DNA from: Aurantiochytrium sp. KH105
Taxonomy: Eukaryota; Sar; Bigyra; Thraustochytrida; Thraustochytriidae
Length of the DNA stretch: 64,000 nt
Direction: 5' to 3'
Assembly: GCA_003116975.1 (NCBI GenBank)
Contig: BGKB01000106.1
Span: forward strand, 1-64,000
Part shown: positions 9,446 to 19,264 of the stretch, piece by piece
Numbering within the stretch: the stretch's first letter is position 1
Layout: every line of letters starts with the position of its first letter
Notes under the pieces: generated by a model
Databases searched by the model: none
Told to the model about the DNA's origin: nothing
Seen by the model: only the letters and a program-made list of their open reading frames with translations
Translations under genes and position numbers: made by a program

Positions 9446-11008
9446 TCACTTGTACACACCAATACGTCCTGCGCGACAGCCAAAGACGACGAGATCTTGA
9501 GGGGAAACTGGGTCAACGTGAATAACTTCGACGGCGCAAATGCAATTCGGGTTTTCCCAAGTGGCAAGACATGCGCCTGTCCGAATATCGACCATATGAA
9601 TGACATTGTCCGTGGAAACCGAAACGACAAGGGTGTCGTTGACGACACGCACAAATTGTACTCCACGCTTGTGCTGATATTTAGCGATGATCCGGCCAGA
9701 AAGGTCGAAGAGAATCCAGCTTCGATCCCATGAAGAGGAAAGAATGTGGCCATCCCGCGTACAAGAGACTGAGACAACAACGCCTCGATGCCCGCGGCAC
9801 ACGCCTACTTCCAGACCGTGCCGTACGTCCCAAAGACGTACAGACGTGTCGCGCGAGCCAGAGACGAGGATTTCATGACGCGAGTCTGGGAGACGCATGG
9901 TCGCAAGCGTCTGGACAGGGCCAGCGTGCCCTCGAAGAACACCCCGTCCTCGCATCTGGCCAGGGCCGACGCGACAGCGCCACATACGAATGGTATAGTC
10001 CGTGGAGGCGCTTGCCAAATCGGCACCATTCCTGCCTTGACGCAGGGCACAGAGAGCAGTCACAGGTCCTTGGTGGCCTTTGCAAGAACCAATACATTCA
10101 CCCGTGCTCGCATCCCAAAGACGCACAATGCCATCCGACCAGCCCGTGGCCAAAACAAGGCTGTTTGCGTGTCTATCGACCCGCGTCATGCACGTGACGC
10201 GTGCTGAGCCGGAGATCTCGGGATGGTCATCTGTGAGAACTACGACGCGCTCCTCGCCAGGCAAAAGGTCCCCTGTTCTGACGAGTGCCAAAGAAGATTT
10301 CCATGCGCAGGCAACGCGCCAAGGTGAAAGCGTAAAGACCTTGACAAGGGGTTCGCCAGCCGGGGCAACTGGTTCCCGGAGAATGAGTCTGCCTGAGTCT
10401 AAGTCATTTAATTGCAGAACGCCTTCTCTTGACCCGCTCGCAATGATGCTTGCAGATGCGCTCATGCATGTCATCTCGCCATGCTCAAAGTACGCTTTGG
10501 GGTCGAGCATTTCGCTCCATTGGGCGTGCAGCCCAGGACGGCGGTGCCGAGCCACGTCAAGACGCTGAACAAAGTCGTCCCTTTCGCCGAGAGTCGGCAC
10601 GAGCTGTACGTACAAGTGCTCTTCCAGAAATGGTAGAGAGCTCTCTCCCCGATGCCCAATTCGCTGAAATGCTTTCGCCAAGCCAGGTCTGTGAATTGTG
10701 GACTTATCGATGAGATCTCCAAGCGTTTGCAGCTGGCCGGCTTCGGCAATCGCTCGGACCCACTCTACTTGCGCAGCGAGAAGCGCGACTGCTTCGGCAA
10801 GCGCGAGACGATGCATTGTGCCGTCGCACAAATTTTCATTCTCATGGTCCACGATTGAGTCCTCCATGAGGTCGACCGCTGCGAACGCATGTGCTAGGTC
10901 CTCGGGCGTCAAAAACTCTGCTATGCAGGCCACGAGCGCCGGGTCGCCGAGGCGCAGGTACGCGCCAAGTCGCGACTCTCGAGGTTCTTGCAGTTGTTGC
11001 TCTTGCAT
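9446..11008 (-). CDS. F-box-like / WD40 repeat protein
   Basis: 520 aa from the ATG at 11008; the frame extends 39 codons upstream but lacks an earlier ATG. The N-terminus has an F-box-like helix set (~15-40; 'LGDPALVACIAEFLTPEDL'), then a linker of ~150 aa and about seven WD40 blades (~190-520). Clear WD repeats include 'VRLWDASTGECIG', 'IRMWRC', 'VRLWDVRHGLEVG' and 'HMVDIRTGACLA' with GH dipeptides (GHQGPV, GHAGPV, GHRGVV). Such proteins usually recruit substrates to SCF (Skp1-cullin-F-box) ubiquitin ligases through the propeller. The F-box match is weak by eye, so a scaffold role without ubiquitin ligase activity is possible. It is divergent from a second F-box gene at 11961. Confidence 0.85.
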   Translation of the reverse strand: MQEQQLQEPRESRLGAYLRLGDPALVACIAEFLTPEDLAHAFAAVDLMEDSIVDHENENLCDGTMHRLALAEAVALLAAQVEWVRAIAEAGQLQTLGDLIDKSTIHRPGLAKAFQRIGHRGESSLPFLEEHLYVQLVPTLGERDDFVQRLDVARHRRPGLHAQWSEMLDPKAYFEHGEMTCMSASASIIASGSREGVLQLNDLDSGRLILREPVAPAGEPLVKVFTLSPWRVACAWKSSLALVRTGDLLPGEERVVVLTDDHPEISGSARVTCMTRVDRHANSLVLATGWSDGIVRLWDASTGECIGSCKGHQGPVTALCALRQGRNGADLASASTDYTIRMWRCRVGPGQMRGRGVLRGHAGPVQTLATMRLPDSRHEILVSGSRDTSVRLWDVRHGLEVGVCRGHRGVVVSVSCTRDGHILSSSWDRSWILFDLSGRIIAKYQHKRGVQFVRVVNDTLVVSVSTDNVIHMVDIRTGACLATWENPNCICAVEVIHVDPVSPQDLVVFGCRAGRIGVYK

Positions 11009-11960
11009 CGTGTTTTCGCGAGCAAGTCGCTCTGGTCTCGCCGCCTCGCCGCTCTTCTCCTTGCCCTTGCGTCGAGGACGCGTGCGGGACAAGCCGAGCG
11101 CTCGCTCGCCCGCCCGCTCGTGCAAACCTCACACGCGAGTCCACCGACCACGGCTGACGGTCCTCCGTCTAGAAAAGCACGCCCGGATGCTGCGGTCGCG
11201 CGCAGCCTTTCGCCGCGGTCCTTCGCTGCGTCCTGCCTCGCCCACCCGATGCAGGTCTGCTCTGCTCTGCTCTGCTCTGCTCTGCTCTGCCCCGCTCCTC
11301 ACTTTGTCGCGCCGCTCGTGCACGAGGCCCACGAAGAGTTTTCCCTCACGCGCACGAGCTCCGAGCAGAAAGAGGGCCAAACCGCACCGGGTGTGCGCGA
11401 GACTTGTGCGCTAAAGTTTGCGCTAGCCAAGCGCTACGCCCGGGCAACCGCCCTCGGGCGGACCCCGCGCCAACCAACCACCAACCAAGCCGCCAAGCCC
11501 TCGCTGCGCCGGGCACGAGCGGCAAGCGCTCTGTTGCCCTCGCAGTCGCTGGCGGCCCCTCGCCCTCCTGCCGAAACCCCCTTCGCCCCGCCCCGACGGC
11601 TGCCCTGCTGCAGCGCCGCGCGCCGCCGCGTGCCCCGCCGCGCGCACGCGCAGAGGGAGCGGCGCCGCGCGTGCTCTCAACAGGAAGTGCAAGCGCGTGC
11701 CAGGAGACGCGAAGAGGCGGAATTCCGGGGGGAGACCTGGGCCAGCCCGGAGCTCCGGAGGGGCGGACGCGAGTTGGCGCGGGCGGGACTTCATCTTTTT
11801 CCCGCGTCTTGGCGCTTCTTGGACATCTTTGGACGGCGCGGCGCAGCAAACCTCGTCGCCCGGCGCGCGGCAGCGGGCAAAAGAGACGCGGGCGGGCGGA
11901 GCGGCGCGGGCGGAGGCCCGGGAGAGCGCCGGGCAGGCGGCCGGGAGGCAGCCGCCCTCC
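11009..11960. promoter_or_regulatory. Shared divergent promoter region of the two F-box genes
   Basis: 952 bases, strongly GC/CpG-rich, lying between divergent start codons. Long open frames on both strands are composition artefacts rich in Arg, Ala and Pro. It holds a (TCTGC)7 array at 11256-11290. I see no TATA box. Shared regulation of the two genes is inferred from position only. Confidence 0.5.
11256..11290 (+). repeat. (TCTGC)7 pentanucleotide array
   Basis: Seven exact TCTGC units between the divergent F-box genes. The same pentamer, in either orientation, recurs at 23845-23859, 44031-44093, 58147-58162 and 58393-58465. Confidence 0.95.
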
Positions 11961-12725
11961 ATGGTGGACAGGCTGCCCTCCGGCGTGCTGGCCGAGAGGG
12001 TCTTCCCGCTGCTCTCCGCGGAGGACCTGTGCGCCTGCGAGGCGGTCCGTCGCGACTGGCACAAGGTCCTCCAGGACGCGGAAGTCGGCGCCGCCGCTTG
12101 GCGCGCAGCGTGCATTGAGAAATGGCGCGGGAAAGCGAACATGCCGTTCTCCTACAAGGGCGCGCGCGAAACACCCTTCCACAAAATCAAGCTCTCGCCG
12201 GCCGCCGTCTCCCGCCTGAGCGTCAGGGAGCTGCGCGAGCTGCTCACGCTGCGCGGAGTGGACTCGCGAAGCTTCATTGAAAAGTCAGAGTTTCTGCGCG
12301 AGTTTGTGCGTTCGACGCCGGTCCAGGTCATGGGCTGCAGCGTCGAGTTTGAGAACAAGTGGAAGGCTAGCTACGCGTATGCCTTGCTCGACGCCAAACG
12401 TGCAAACATCACCAAGGACGAGCTCATCGCTGCCGAGTGGACATTTTTCATGAAGCGGCAATCGTCCTTTCGGGCTCAGTTCAAATTTCTGCCCAACGGC
12501 GGCGTGCGGAGCTCCATGCCAGGCGGACTTCAGCCGGATTCGCGCTGGGTCATGCGCAACTTTGACCCGGTTAGCGTTCAGGTGGACCGCTATCCACCAC
12601 TCTGTGTGTCACGTCGCGAAGATGATTGGGGCTTTAGGCTCGAGAATGAGTACGTCGTATTCTATTCGACAATTTATGGCGTTGACGAGGCTGCCATTTT
12701 CGCGCGCGAGTTTCCGTCTGCTTGA
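11961..12725 (+). CDS. F-box protein with SAP-like motif
   Basis: 254 aa from the ATG at 11961 (context ccctccATGG), which directly opens the F-box (MVDRLPSGVLAERVFPLLS...); the frame is open further upstream but the added residues are Arg/Gly/Ala-rich. The F-box covers ~1-50 with the conserved LP, L..ED and W positions. A SAP-like helix-extended-helix follows at ~93-122 ('SVRELRELLTLRGVDSRS'). The C-terminal half (~125-254) is rich in aromatic residues and ends in a predicted beta-strand region I do not recognise. Expected role: substrate adaptor of an SCF E3 ligase; the SAP-like segment may bind nucleic acid or protein. It is head to head with the F-box/WD40 gene, 952 bp apart. Confidence 0.85.
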   Translation: MVDRLPSGVLAERVFPLLSAEDLCACEAVRRDWHKVLQDAEVGAAAWRAACIEKWRGKANMPFSYKGARETPFHKIKLSPAAVSRLSVRELRELLTLRGVDSRSFIEKSEFLREFVRSTPVQVMGCSVEFENKWKASYAYALLDAKRANITKDELIAAEWTFFMKRQSSFRAQFKFLPNGGVRSSMPGGLQPDSRWVMRNFDPVSVQVDRYPPLCVSRREDDWGFRLENEYVVFYSTIYGVDEAAIFAREFPSA

Positions 12726-13313
12726 AGAAGTCCTCGAGATCCTTGTTGCTTACTAATACTATGTATACCTGCCAAAAAAACAAATCTCCTGTTTCTGTGA
12801 CAAGGCTCATTTTTATCCGAGGTGGAAACGCTGTCAAAGCACGCGAGAGAGAGGAGCCTCTCGCGCAGATTTATCTCTCGAGAAAGAGGGTTTGCCGAAA
12901 GGCAACGTTCGCCCCCCTTGCCATCTATACTATTCCCTGGACATGCATGCTTGGGACAGCATCTCACCTCTCTCATCAGTGATCCTTTTTTCCGTCCACA
13001 TCCCTATGGTGCTCTGCTAATAAGTTACTTGATGTGGTCGCCAGCCTGCGTGCAGTGAGATGGCACGACAAGCAGACGCATACATGCGCATCTCCCAATC
13101 AGTCAGTCACCTTCGCTGTTCTTGCTTGTTGTGGATGATGATGCTGATGATGCTTGGATGATGCGATGCACTGCAAAACAAAATACAGTGTATACAGAGG
13201 AGTGGAGCCGCGTGGAGAGGAGGTAAGGGGCCAGCGTGGCGCCGTGGGCGCGAGGCAAAGACCCGAGGAGCGCAGCGCAGTGAGCACGAGCGCTCTTCCA
13301 CGTACTCGGCGCA
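12726..13313. other. Intergenic region before the ABC1 fusion gene
   Basis: No gene seen. Balanced composition up to 13130, with a short (GATGAT)-type stretch at 13132-13170, then a GC-rich leader running into the start codon at 13314. Confidence 0.5.
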
Positions 13314-16300
13314 ATGGACCTTTTGGCCCAAGATCTCTTGGGCGGAGACCCCGAGGAGATGGACAAGATCCGCAGTGCTGTCGCGGAGGAGACGCTAAGC
13401 AGCACAGAGGCGCTGCAAAGGGCCGCGCGCGCCCTCGAGAAACTCGTGGACGACCGCCCAGACGTCGCAAAGGACATCATGTGCGGCGTCGTTGTGCTTG
13501 CTCTTGTCAAAGATACGCCTTCAAAGCTTCTGGTCGACCTCAAAGCGGGCAGCCCAGGTCCTGGCGGGACTATGCGGCCGAGCGCAAAGGCCAACGAGGA
13601 ATGCTCCGACGATGGGCCCAAGGCCGATATCCGGGTCATCTTTGAGGCAGAGGAACAGTTTCGGGGGGTCATGTCACGTCGCCTCGAGTTCGCCAAGCTC
13701 ATGCAGCTAGGACAGATCAAGATCGAAGGAGCCCTCCGCGCCAAAATGAAACTCATGGGCCTTGCAGACGTTGGTAAACGCCTCGAGCGCGAAGCGCAGG
13801 CTCGTCAGAACGAGGCTGCGATGGCCTCGATTTCCTGGGAAAATGAACCTTTGCGTGGCAACTATCGTGGGACTCTGGAAAAGAAGAGTGAATGGCTGAA
13901 AAACTGGAACCAGCGCTACTTTACGCTAGAATGGGATCCGTTCAACCGACCGACGCTATCGTATGCCCCGCGACAAGGCGACCCGCCTCGTAGTGTTGTG
14001 GAATTGCACTCCTCGTGCAGCGTCGAGGCTCGCGTGACCTCGCGTCGCGACAAACTTGGCCAAGCCGCCTTTGCCCTCATTGATCGCCGCTCTGGAGAAG
14101 ATATTCTCGTGCTCTGCGCGCCCTCTGACAAAGCCAGGGCCATCTGGCTGCGTAACATTAAGGCAGCCATCACCGCGCGGGCTCGGGCGAGGACGCAAGC
14201 TGCTACAACGGCTTCGATCGCTGGCGACTCTCTGCCCCCTACACCGCGCCGTCTCGATACCTCTTCACTTGGGGGCTCCTTCCGCGAGCCTCGAAATGCA
14301 AAAGCAGCGACCCTGGGTCTCGGCGGACCCGAGGCAACACCTATTGCTGACCACCGTCTCGACACAAACTCCAGCCTTTCTCCCAAGCTCGAGGCTGAAC
14401 TCACAGCGCAGCTTGTCGCAGCGGGTGTAGAGTCCCACGGCACATTCATTCTTCGCAAAATTGGATGGCGCCTCGTCCCTCTTCTCGTTGGCGCTGGCAT
14501 TGCGCTTCACGCGCTTGCGACCATGGAAGAAGGAAATAGATTTGATCCAGCTAGCCCTTTGCCTTCATCGTCCGTACCCTGGACGAGCACACAATTTTTG
14601 CAGTCTACATTGGCTTCTGCATTCTCGTGGGTCTCGTCGCTCCCGGCTTGGCAGACCTTGAGCAATTGGTCCCAAGGTTTTATTTCGGGGTCTCTTCCTC
14701 CATGGGTGTGGTCGACCATGAGCTTCCCCTTTCGTCGCTGGCCAGGGGCCGCGCTTGTGCTCGCATCAGGATTTGCAGCACGTTTTGTGTGCACGTCCCT
14801 TGTCTTCACACTCGCGCGACGTCGCTTTACTGTGCTTTCATTGGCTGCAAGGCTCATTGTGGACCTGAAAATTACCGAGCTCAAGACGCGCGACATGCCT
14901 CCCGTACACGCGGATGCGACGTGGCGTGTCAAACATCGAGCGGTTGCCGAACAAGTCTATGCGGGCGCTCTCAGTCTCGGGGGTCTCTGGGTCAAGCTTG
15001 CGCAGCACATGGGCGCACGTGCGGACGCCATGCCTGAAGGTATTATCAATGTCCTTTCCCGTCTGCAAGACGCGGTCCCGCCCACGCCTTTTGCAAAGCT
15101 GAAACCCCACCTTGAGCGTGAGCTTGGGCAGCGCATCGAGGATGTCTTTGAAGACTTTCAAGAGACCCCCATTGCCGCAGCGAGTATTGGCCAAGTGCAC
15201 ACGGGTCGACTTCGCTCGAATGGCGCCCATGTGGTGATCAAGGTGCAGCACCCAGGCGTAGATCGCCTCTTGCGGCAAGATGTGCAAAACATGGGGCTCA
15301 TTGCAACCTGGATTAGCGTCGTCGACTCCAAGTTTTCGGGCCTTGTGCGCGAGGTCGTGGACCACTGGCGGAAAAATGTGCTCAACGAGCTCGACTTTCT
15401 CAACGAAACCGAAAATATGCGCTGCGTTGGCGCCAACCTGGCGTCCTGCGATGATGTGTACGCCTCCGTGCCGACAGCAATCGACGAGCTGTGCACACGT
15501 CGAGTCATCACGATGCGCTTTGTGCGTGGTAGCAAAGTGACGGACTTTGAACGTCTCGCAGAAGTCGGCGTGATTGGTCTGAGCGCGCGCACGGCGCTTG
15601 CAGACGATCTCTGCAACGCCTTTGCACACCAAATCTTTATTGGAGGCCTTGCAAACGCTGATCCTCATCCCGGAAATGTACTGGTGGCCAAACGGGAAGA
15701 TGTCGCCAATGGAGAGATTATGAGACTACCAGCATGCGCGCCTTCGCAAGACACCAAAAGGGCCGTTCCCGTCATCCTCGACTTTGGTCTTGCTTTGCAT
15801 ATTCCAGACAATGTTCGCCTCGGCCTCGCGCGGCTCGTGCTGGCCGCCTCACAGCTTGACGCGGGGGGCATCTTTGAGGGTAGTGACCGTCTGGGTATCA
15901 GACTCACGCGTGAAAACCTGCTCAACGACTTTGGCGATGTGCAGCATTTGCTACGCGATACTGCGCCGCCTGAGGAGTCTCGACGAGAAATGGTGGAGCG
16001 GATTGAGATTGGCAAGCGAAAGTGGGAGGAGCAAAATTTTGAGATCCCCATTGAATCCTTTCCACCCGAGCTTGTTCTCATGGTGCGCTCGCTCAATCTT
16101 CTTCGGGCACTTTGCTCATCGCTTGAGGTGCGGCAACCCTTTGTTCGAACGCTCGCATCCTGGGCTCGTCGCGCTCTCCTGGAGCGGTATCCTGCCCCGG
16201 AGCGACCACTCTTGGCGACGGGACTCAAGCACATGGTGGGTAAGGGCCACCTCGCCACTCTTATTCAAGACGCAATCCGCGGCTGCAAGGACCACGTCAC

Positions 16301-17441
16301 GGGTATTCAGGTGGCTGTTCTTGGACCTGGCGCACAGGAACGTGTTTTGGTTGCCGCAGGGCAGCTCTCACACGTAGATTGCCGCCCGGTGTCAATGTCG
16401 ACGCTCTTTCCCAGCAAGGCACTCGCGCAGTCGTTGACCCAAATGTGCGCTCACAATGTTTTCGCTCGGCGGCGTGCGACGGTGACTGAAGAGGAAACGG
16501 CATTGCTCTCGGGAGATCTCTCGCAAGTATCCTTTGACCCCACGGCCGTTCCTGGAGACTTTGAGACCAAAAATGCCGGAGATTGGGCGTCGCAACTAGA
16601 ATTCGTTCGCTCAAATGTCGGCGCAGATGCAGATGCACCGGGTCTTGGAGCCGAGCTTCCTTACGAGCTTTCGCATCTAGCCTTTTCGTGGGGATGGGCC
16701 GTCATGGCTCTGCTGCAGGAAAACGATAGCGACGCCGGCGAAGAATGTGTTCTCGCAAAGGAAGCGCGCCGCCTGGGCGGTGATGGTCTGCGCGTGGGTC
16801 TCGAGTCAGTTGAGGAGGCCGAGAGTCTCTTGGAAACGGGCGCGCTCGCTCAATCCTCTTTTCCCGTGGAACGTCTACTTGAGCAGCACGGCATTCGTGA
16901 CGTGGGTTCCATGGGAGCCGCAGAAACCCTCCAGGCTGGAGACGCCAACCCGTTGTCCATGGTCTCAGAGACGGTTCCGACGCTCAAGGGCAAGGAGTTT
17001 TGGGCCGACCCGCGCATTGCCAATCTCCCGAGGCTCGCAGCGGCTTGCCTTCCTGCCATGAATGCGCTTTGTACTGCAGAAGCACTCGCACAGACGCTGC
17101 ACAGCCTGGCTGTCAGCGAGAAGTTGGATGGCAAGGGCTCTCTGGAGGGCAAGGCTGTCGACCGCATTCGCACTTTGGCAATGTCAAGCAGCAAGAGCGA
17201 TCCTTTTGCTGCTGGGCATGTGGGTCTCCGTCAGTTCAAGTTTAGTGGCAAGGACGGTCATTCGCAGACGACCGCAATTGGTCAGATTGCCTTTGGTGGC
17301 AACGCCATGCTCACCTTTCCCGACCATTCTCTTACCGTTTGCGTGCTTGTGAACGAACTGAGCATGGACGCGACGCCCACGCAGGCATGTCTAAATGCGA
17401 TTTACCAACACCTTGGCTTATCCCCCGAGGGTGACTTCTAG
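13314..17441 (+). CDS. SCP2-PH-ABC1 (UbiB/ADCK) atypical kinase with C-terminal beta-lactamase-like domain
   Basis: 1375 aa, one uninterrupted frame. Order: SCP2-like sterol/lipid-binding domain (~50-155; 'QFRGVMSRRLEFAKLMQLGQ' then IKIEGALRAKMKLMGL); PH domain (~180-295; RGTLEKKSEWLKNWNQRYFTL at its start); hydrophobic segments (~383-402, ~475-500); ABC1 kinase (~530-960) with KLAQ (KxGQ in most members), the Ala-rich AAASIGQVH loop, VIKVQHPG lysine, NELDFLNE, NADPHPGNVL catalytic loop and DFGLA metal site; and a beta-lactamase/DD-peptidase-like tail (~980-1375). In the tail the SxxK position is degenerate (LFPSKALAQ) and the usual HTG/HSG near the end reads GQIAFGG, so it is probably inactive. 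ABC1 proteins with a beta-lactamase tail are known in plants; lipid-binding domains in front are the unusual part. ABC1 kinases/ATPases act in quinone and lipid metabolism of mitochondria and plastids. No clear targeting peptide is seen. Confidence 0.9.
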   Translation: MDLLAQDLLGGDPEEMDKIRSAVAEETLSSTEALQRAARALEKLVDDRPDVAKDIMCGVVVLALVKDTPSKLLVDLKAGSPGPGGTMRPSAKANEECSDDGPKADIRVIFEAEEQFRGVMSRRLEFAKLMQLGQIKIEGALRAKMKLMGLADVGKRLEREAQARQNEAAMASISWENEPLRGNYRGTLEKKSEWLKNWNQRYFTLEWDPFNRPTLSYAPRQGDPPRSVVELHSSCSVEARVTSRRDKLGQAAFALIDRRSGEDILVLCAPSDKARAIWLRNIKAAITARARARTQAATTASIAGDSLPPTPRRLDTSSLGGSFREPRNAKAATLGLGGPEATPIADHRLDTNSSLSPKLEAELTAQLVAAGVESHGTFILRKIGWRLVPLLVGAGIALHALATMEEGNRFDPASPLPSSSVPWTSTQFLQSTLASAFSWVSSLPAWQTLSNWSQGFISGSLPPWVWSTMSFPFRRWPGAALVLASGFAARFVCTSLVFTLARRRFTVLSLAARLIVDLKITELKTRDMPPVHADATWRVKHRAVAEQVYAGALSLGGLWVKLAQHMGARADAMPEGIINVLSRLQDAVPPTPFAKLKPHLERELGQRIEDVFEDFQETPIAAASIGQVHTGRLRSNGAHVVIKVQHPGVDRLLRQDVQNMGLIATWISVVDSKFSGLVREVVDHWRKNVLNELDFLNETENMRCVGANLASCDDVYASVPTAIDELCTRRVITMRFVRGSKVTDFERLAEVGVIGLSARTALADDLCNAFAHQIFIGGLANADPHPGNVLVAKREDVANGEIMRLPACAPSQDTKRAVPVILDFGLALHIPDNVRLGLARLVLAASQLDAGGIFEGSDRLGIRLTRENLLNDFGDVQHLLRDTAPPEESRREMVERIEIGKRKWEEQNFEIPIESFPPELVLMVRSLNLLRALCSSLEVRQPFVRTLASWARRALLERYPAPERPLLATGLKHMVGKGHLATLIQDAIRGCKDHVTGIQVAVLGPGAQERVLVAAGQLSHVDCRPVSMSTLFPSKALAQSLTQMCAHNVFARRRATVTEEETALLSGDLSQVSFDPTAVPGDFETKNAGDWASQLEFVRSNVGADADAPGLGAELPYELSHLAFSWGWAVMALLQENDSDAGEECVLAKEARRLGGDGLRVGLESVEEAESLLETGALAQSSFPVERLLEQHGIRDVGSMGAAETLQAGDANPLSMVSETVPTLKGKEFWADPRIANLPRLAAACLPAMNALCTAEALAQTLHSLAVSEKLDGKGSLEGKAVDRIRTLAMSSSKSDPFAAGHVGLRQFKFSGKDGHSQTTAIGQIAFGGNAMLTFPDHSLTVCVLVNELSMDATPTQACLNAIYQHLGLSPEGDF

Positions 17442-17570
17442 AGTAGAAAATGAGAAAAAGGAAGATAATGGCCGTGTTACTCTTCCTCGACAGACGAATT
17501 TGATACGGCTGGACGCGCTGATGAGAGAAAAGTAAATGCAAAAGCAAAAAAGCAAAATACAGAAAGATCA

Positions 17571-18185
17571 TTACTTGGGGAAGAATCGGGCTGCTACGCG
17601 ATGCGCGTCTTCACACGTCACCACCCTAACGCCACGTTCCGCATCAAGAGTTCGTGTAGCAAGACACGCAGACGGGCTTGAAATCTCAGGAAAATGATTC
17701 TTGATCCCTGTCTCCATAAAGTCATCCCCTTCGTCCTCATCGTTCTCGATGTCGTCGGCATCGGCCGCATCTACTTCTTCCTCATCATCACCGTCCAGCA
17801 TGCCCGCGTGAAGATTCTCTTGAAATGTGAAAAGCTGGTCCTGAACACAGAGAGCCACGTGCACGAGCTCACCTTTGTCCAATGCTCGCAATGCCGCCTC
17901 GCGCGAATATTTGGTGTATTCTGTGCCGCGAAGGAGGACCTCGAGTTCTACGGGCAAGTCTTCAAGGAGCAAGGTGAGCAGTTGAGACTTGGACATGCAT
18001 TCGTAGATGTTCTGGCGCGCTCCTGTGTGAATCTCAAATGCAGGGATGCCTCCGCGCACGGCGAGAGCGTCCTCCTCGCGTTTCGACTCGCTTTGCTTCC
18101 AAGCGGGCGGTGTGCCTTTGCACGCTTCGATAGCGTGGTCCACAGAGTCCTTGCGCGGTAGTTCCCCTATTGTTTCGTTTGACAT
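17571..18185 (-). CDS. Acidic protein of unknown function
   Basis: 204 aa; I do not recognise the family. Residues ~65-125 look like a compact helical domain (SKSQLLTLLLEDLPVELEVL...). A strongly acidic tract follows (~131-157, mostly Asp and Glu), then a basic/hydrophobic end (RVVTCEDAHRVAARFF). No signal peptide or membrane segment. It is convergent with the ABC1 fusion gene, 129 bases between stops. The start ATG at 18185 sits just after a good candidate 3' splice site, so a short 5'UTR intron is likely. Regular codon use and the intact frame argue for a real gene. Confidence 0.65.
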   Translation of the reverse strand: MSNETIGELPRKDSVDHAIEACKGTPPAWKQSESKREEDALAVRGGIPAFEIHTGARQNIYECMSKSQLLTLLLEDLPVELEVLLRGTEYTKYSREAALRALDKGELVHVALCVQDQLFTFQENLHAGMLDGDDEEEVDAADADDIENDEDEGDDFMETGIKNHFPEISSPSACLATRTLDAERGVRVVTCEDAHRVAARFFPK

Positions 18186-18191
18186 GATTTT

Positions 18192-18242
18192 CTGATATCA
18201 GCTCATCGGAGCGCGACGTCCAGCGCGATCAAAGAAACTTAC
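18192..18242 (-). other. Candidate 51-nt 5'UTR intron
   Basis: On the minus strand the donor is AGT/GTAAGT, a branch-point-like 'gctgat' lies ~10 bases from the end, and the acceptor is 'atatcag', eight bases before the ATG at 18185. Reading through without splicing gives stops. If spliced, a four-codon upstream frame (ATG at 18255) would run into a stop. Confidence 0.5.
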
Positions 18243-19264
18243 ACTTGGTCGGCATGCTTCGGACAGAGTCGTCCGCGCAGTCTCCACGTCGGCGCCGCAG
18301 CCAAGCAAATGGGGGAAAGAAAGGGCGCAAGAGATGTAGAACTCCTGCTTGGCGGCGGTCCTCTTACGTGCAGCGACAGCGGCTGCGGCCCGCGGCGGTA
18401 GAAAAGGGTTGTCCAAGAGCGCGTACGTTCGCACTCACTCTGGAACACACACTTTTGAGAACTTTGGCAACTTTCCGTTGGGTTAATAGAGTATTGGTTG
18501 TTGGCCAGTCAACAGCGCTTGCGTTCAGGCTGGCTGTCAATCTCGCCGCACACACGTACGTCAAAGCTACCTGCTCGATCGCCGTGGCCCTGGTTCCCCC
18601 TCCCTTTTTTTTTAATCTATCTCGGGCACCATGATGCTTGGTGGCCGGGCCATCGTTGCGCCATTCTTCGAGTTCAAGCATAGAGGAGAGAAGTACTCTA
18701 GATTTTCCGCGAAAATCCGAGATGCGGGCCAAGCCAGGCCAGGCCACACTATATTGAGCGAGCGACCGACCGACCGACCGACTAGCCGCCCCCTTGAGAC
18801 GATTTTGGCACGCGTGCATTGTCACATGTTCTAAATCACACACGCGATCCTTGCCAATAGAATATTCTTTGGCCTGCGTCTGAAAACATGCGCACAACGC
18901 TGTCGCTGTATTATGCAGCGCGGTCATAACGGAAGTTTGAGAAGAGCGTCCGTGTGATCTCGGCACAGGCACAGCACGCTATTCGTAGCTGGTACCACCG
19001 AAAATGATGGTGTACCGTTGAAGAAAGCATTTTCGTGACAGTGACCAATCGATGCGTTACTTGAGTCACTGACAGCCGGACGGACATCTGACGCTGCGGC
19101 CGCGCAACCCAATCTGAGGCTGGCCAGTTTTCTTCCTCTCCGCGTCATTCTTGCTCGAGAACTCCCTTGGATCGAGCGACATTTCCTTTTTCGCTACCGC
19201 GCAGCCAATTGGCCCCGAGCTTCGCTCGCGTCGCCTGCGCAGCGGCGCAGGCAGGGTGGCTGCC
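18243..19264. promoter_or_regulatory. Divergent promoter region, acidic protein / K+ channel
   Basis: No gene seen. It contains a T-run (18606-18614), a (CCGA)5 array (18762-18782) and GC-rich sequence next to the channel start. The open frame of the channel continues upstream to 19151 but only from a TTG codon. Confidence 0.5.

Noticed and set aside
10988-12118. 376-codon plus-strand frame across the divergent F-box promoter
   Set aside because: It overlaps both F-box genes out of frame, begins without a good ATG context and is composition-driven.
19151-19264. Upstream start of the K+ channel at 19151
   Set aside because: That codon is TTG. The first ATG is at 19265 with a reasonable context, and the extra 38 residues show no conserved feature.
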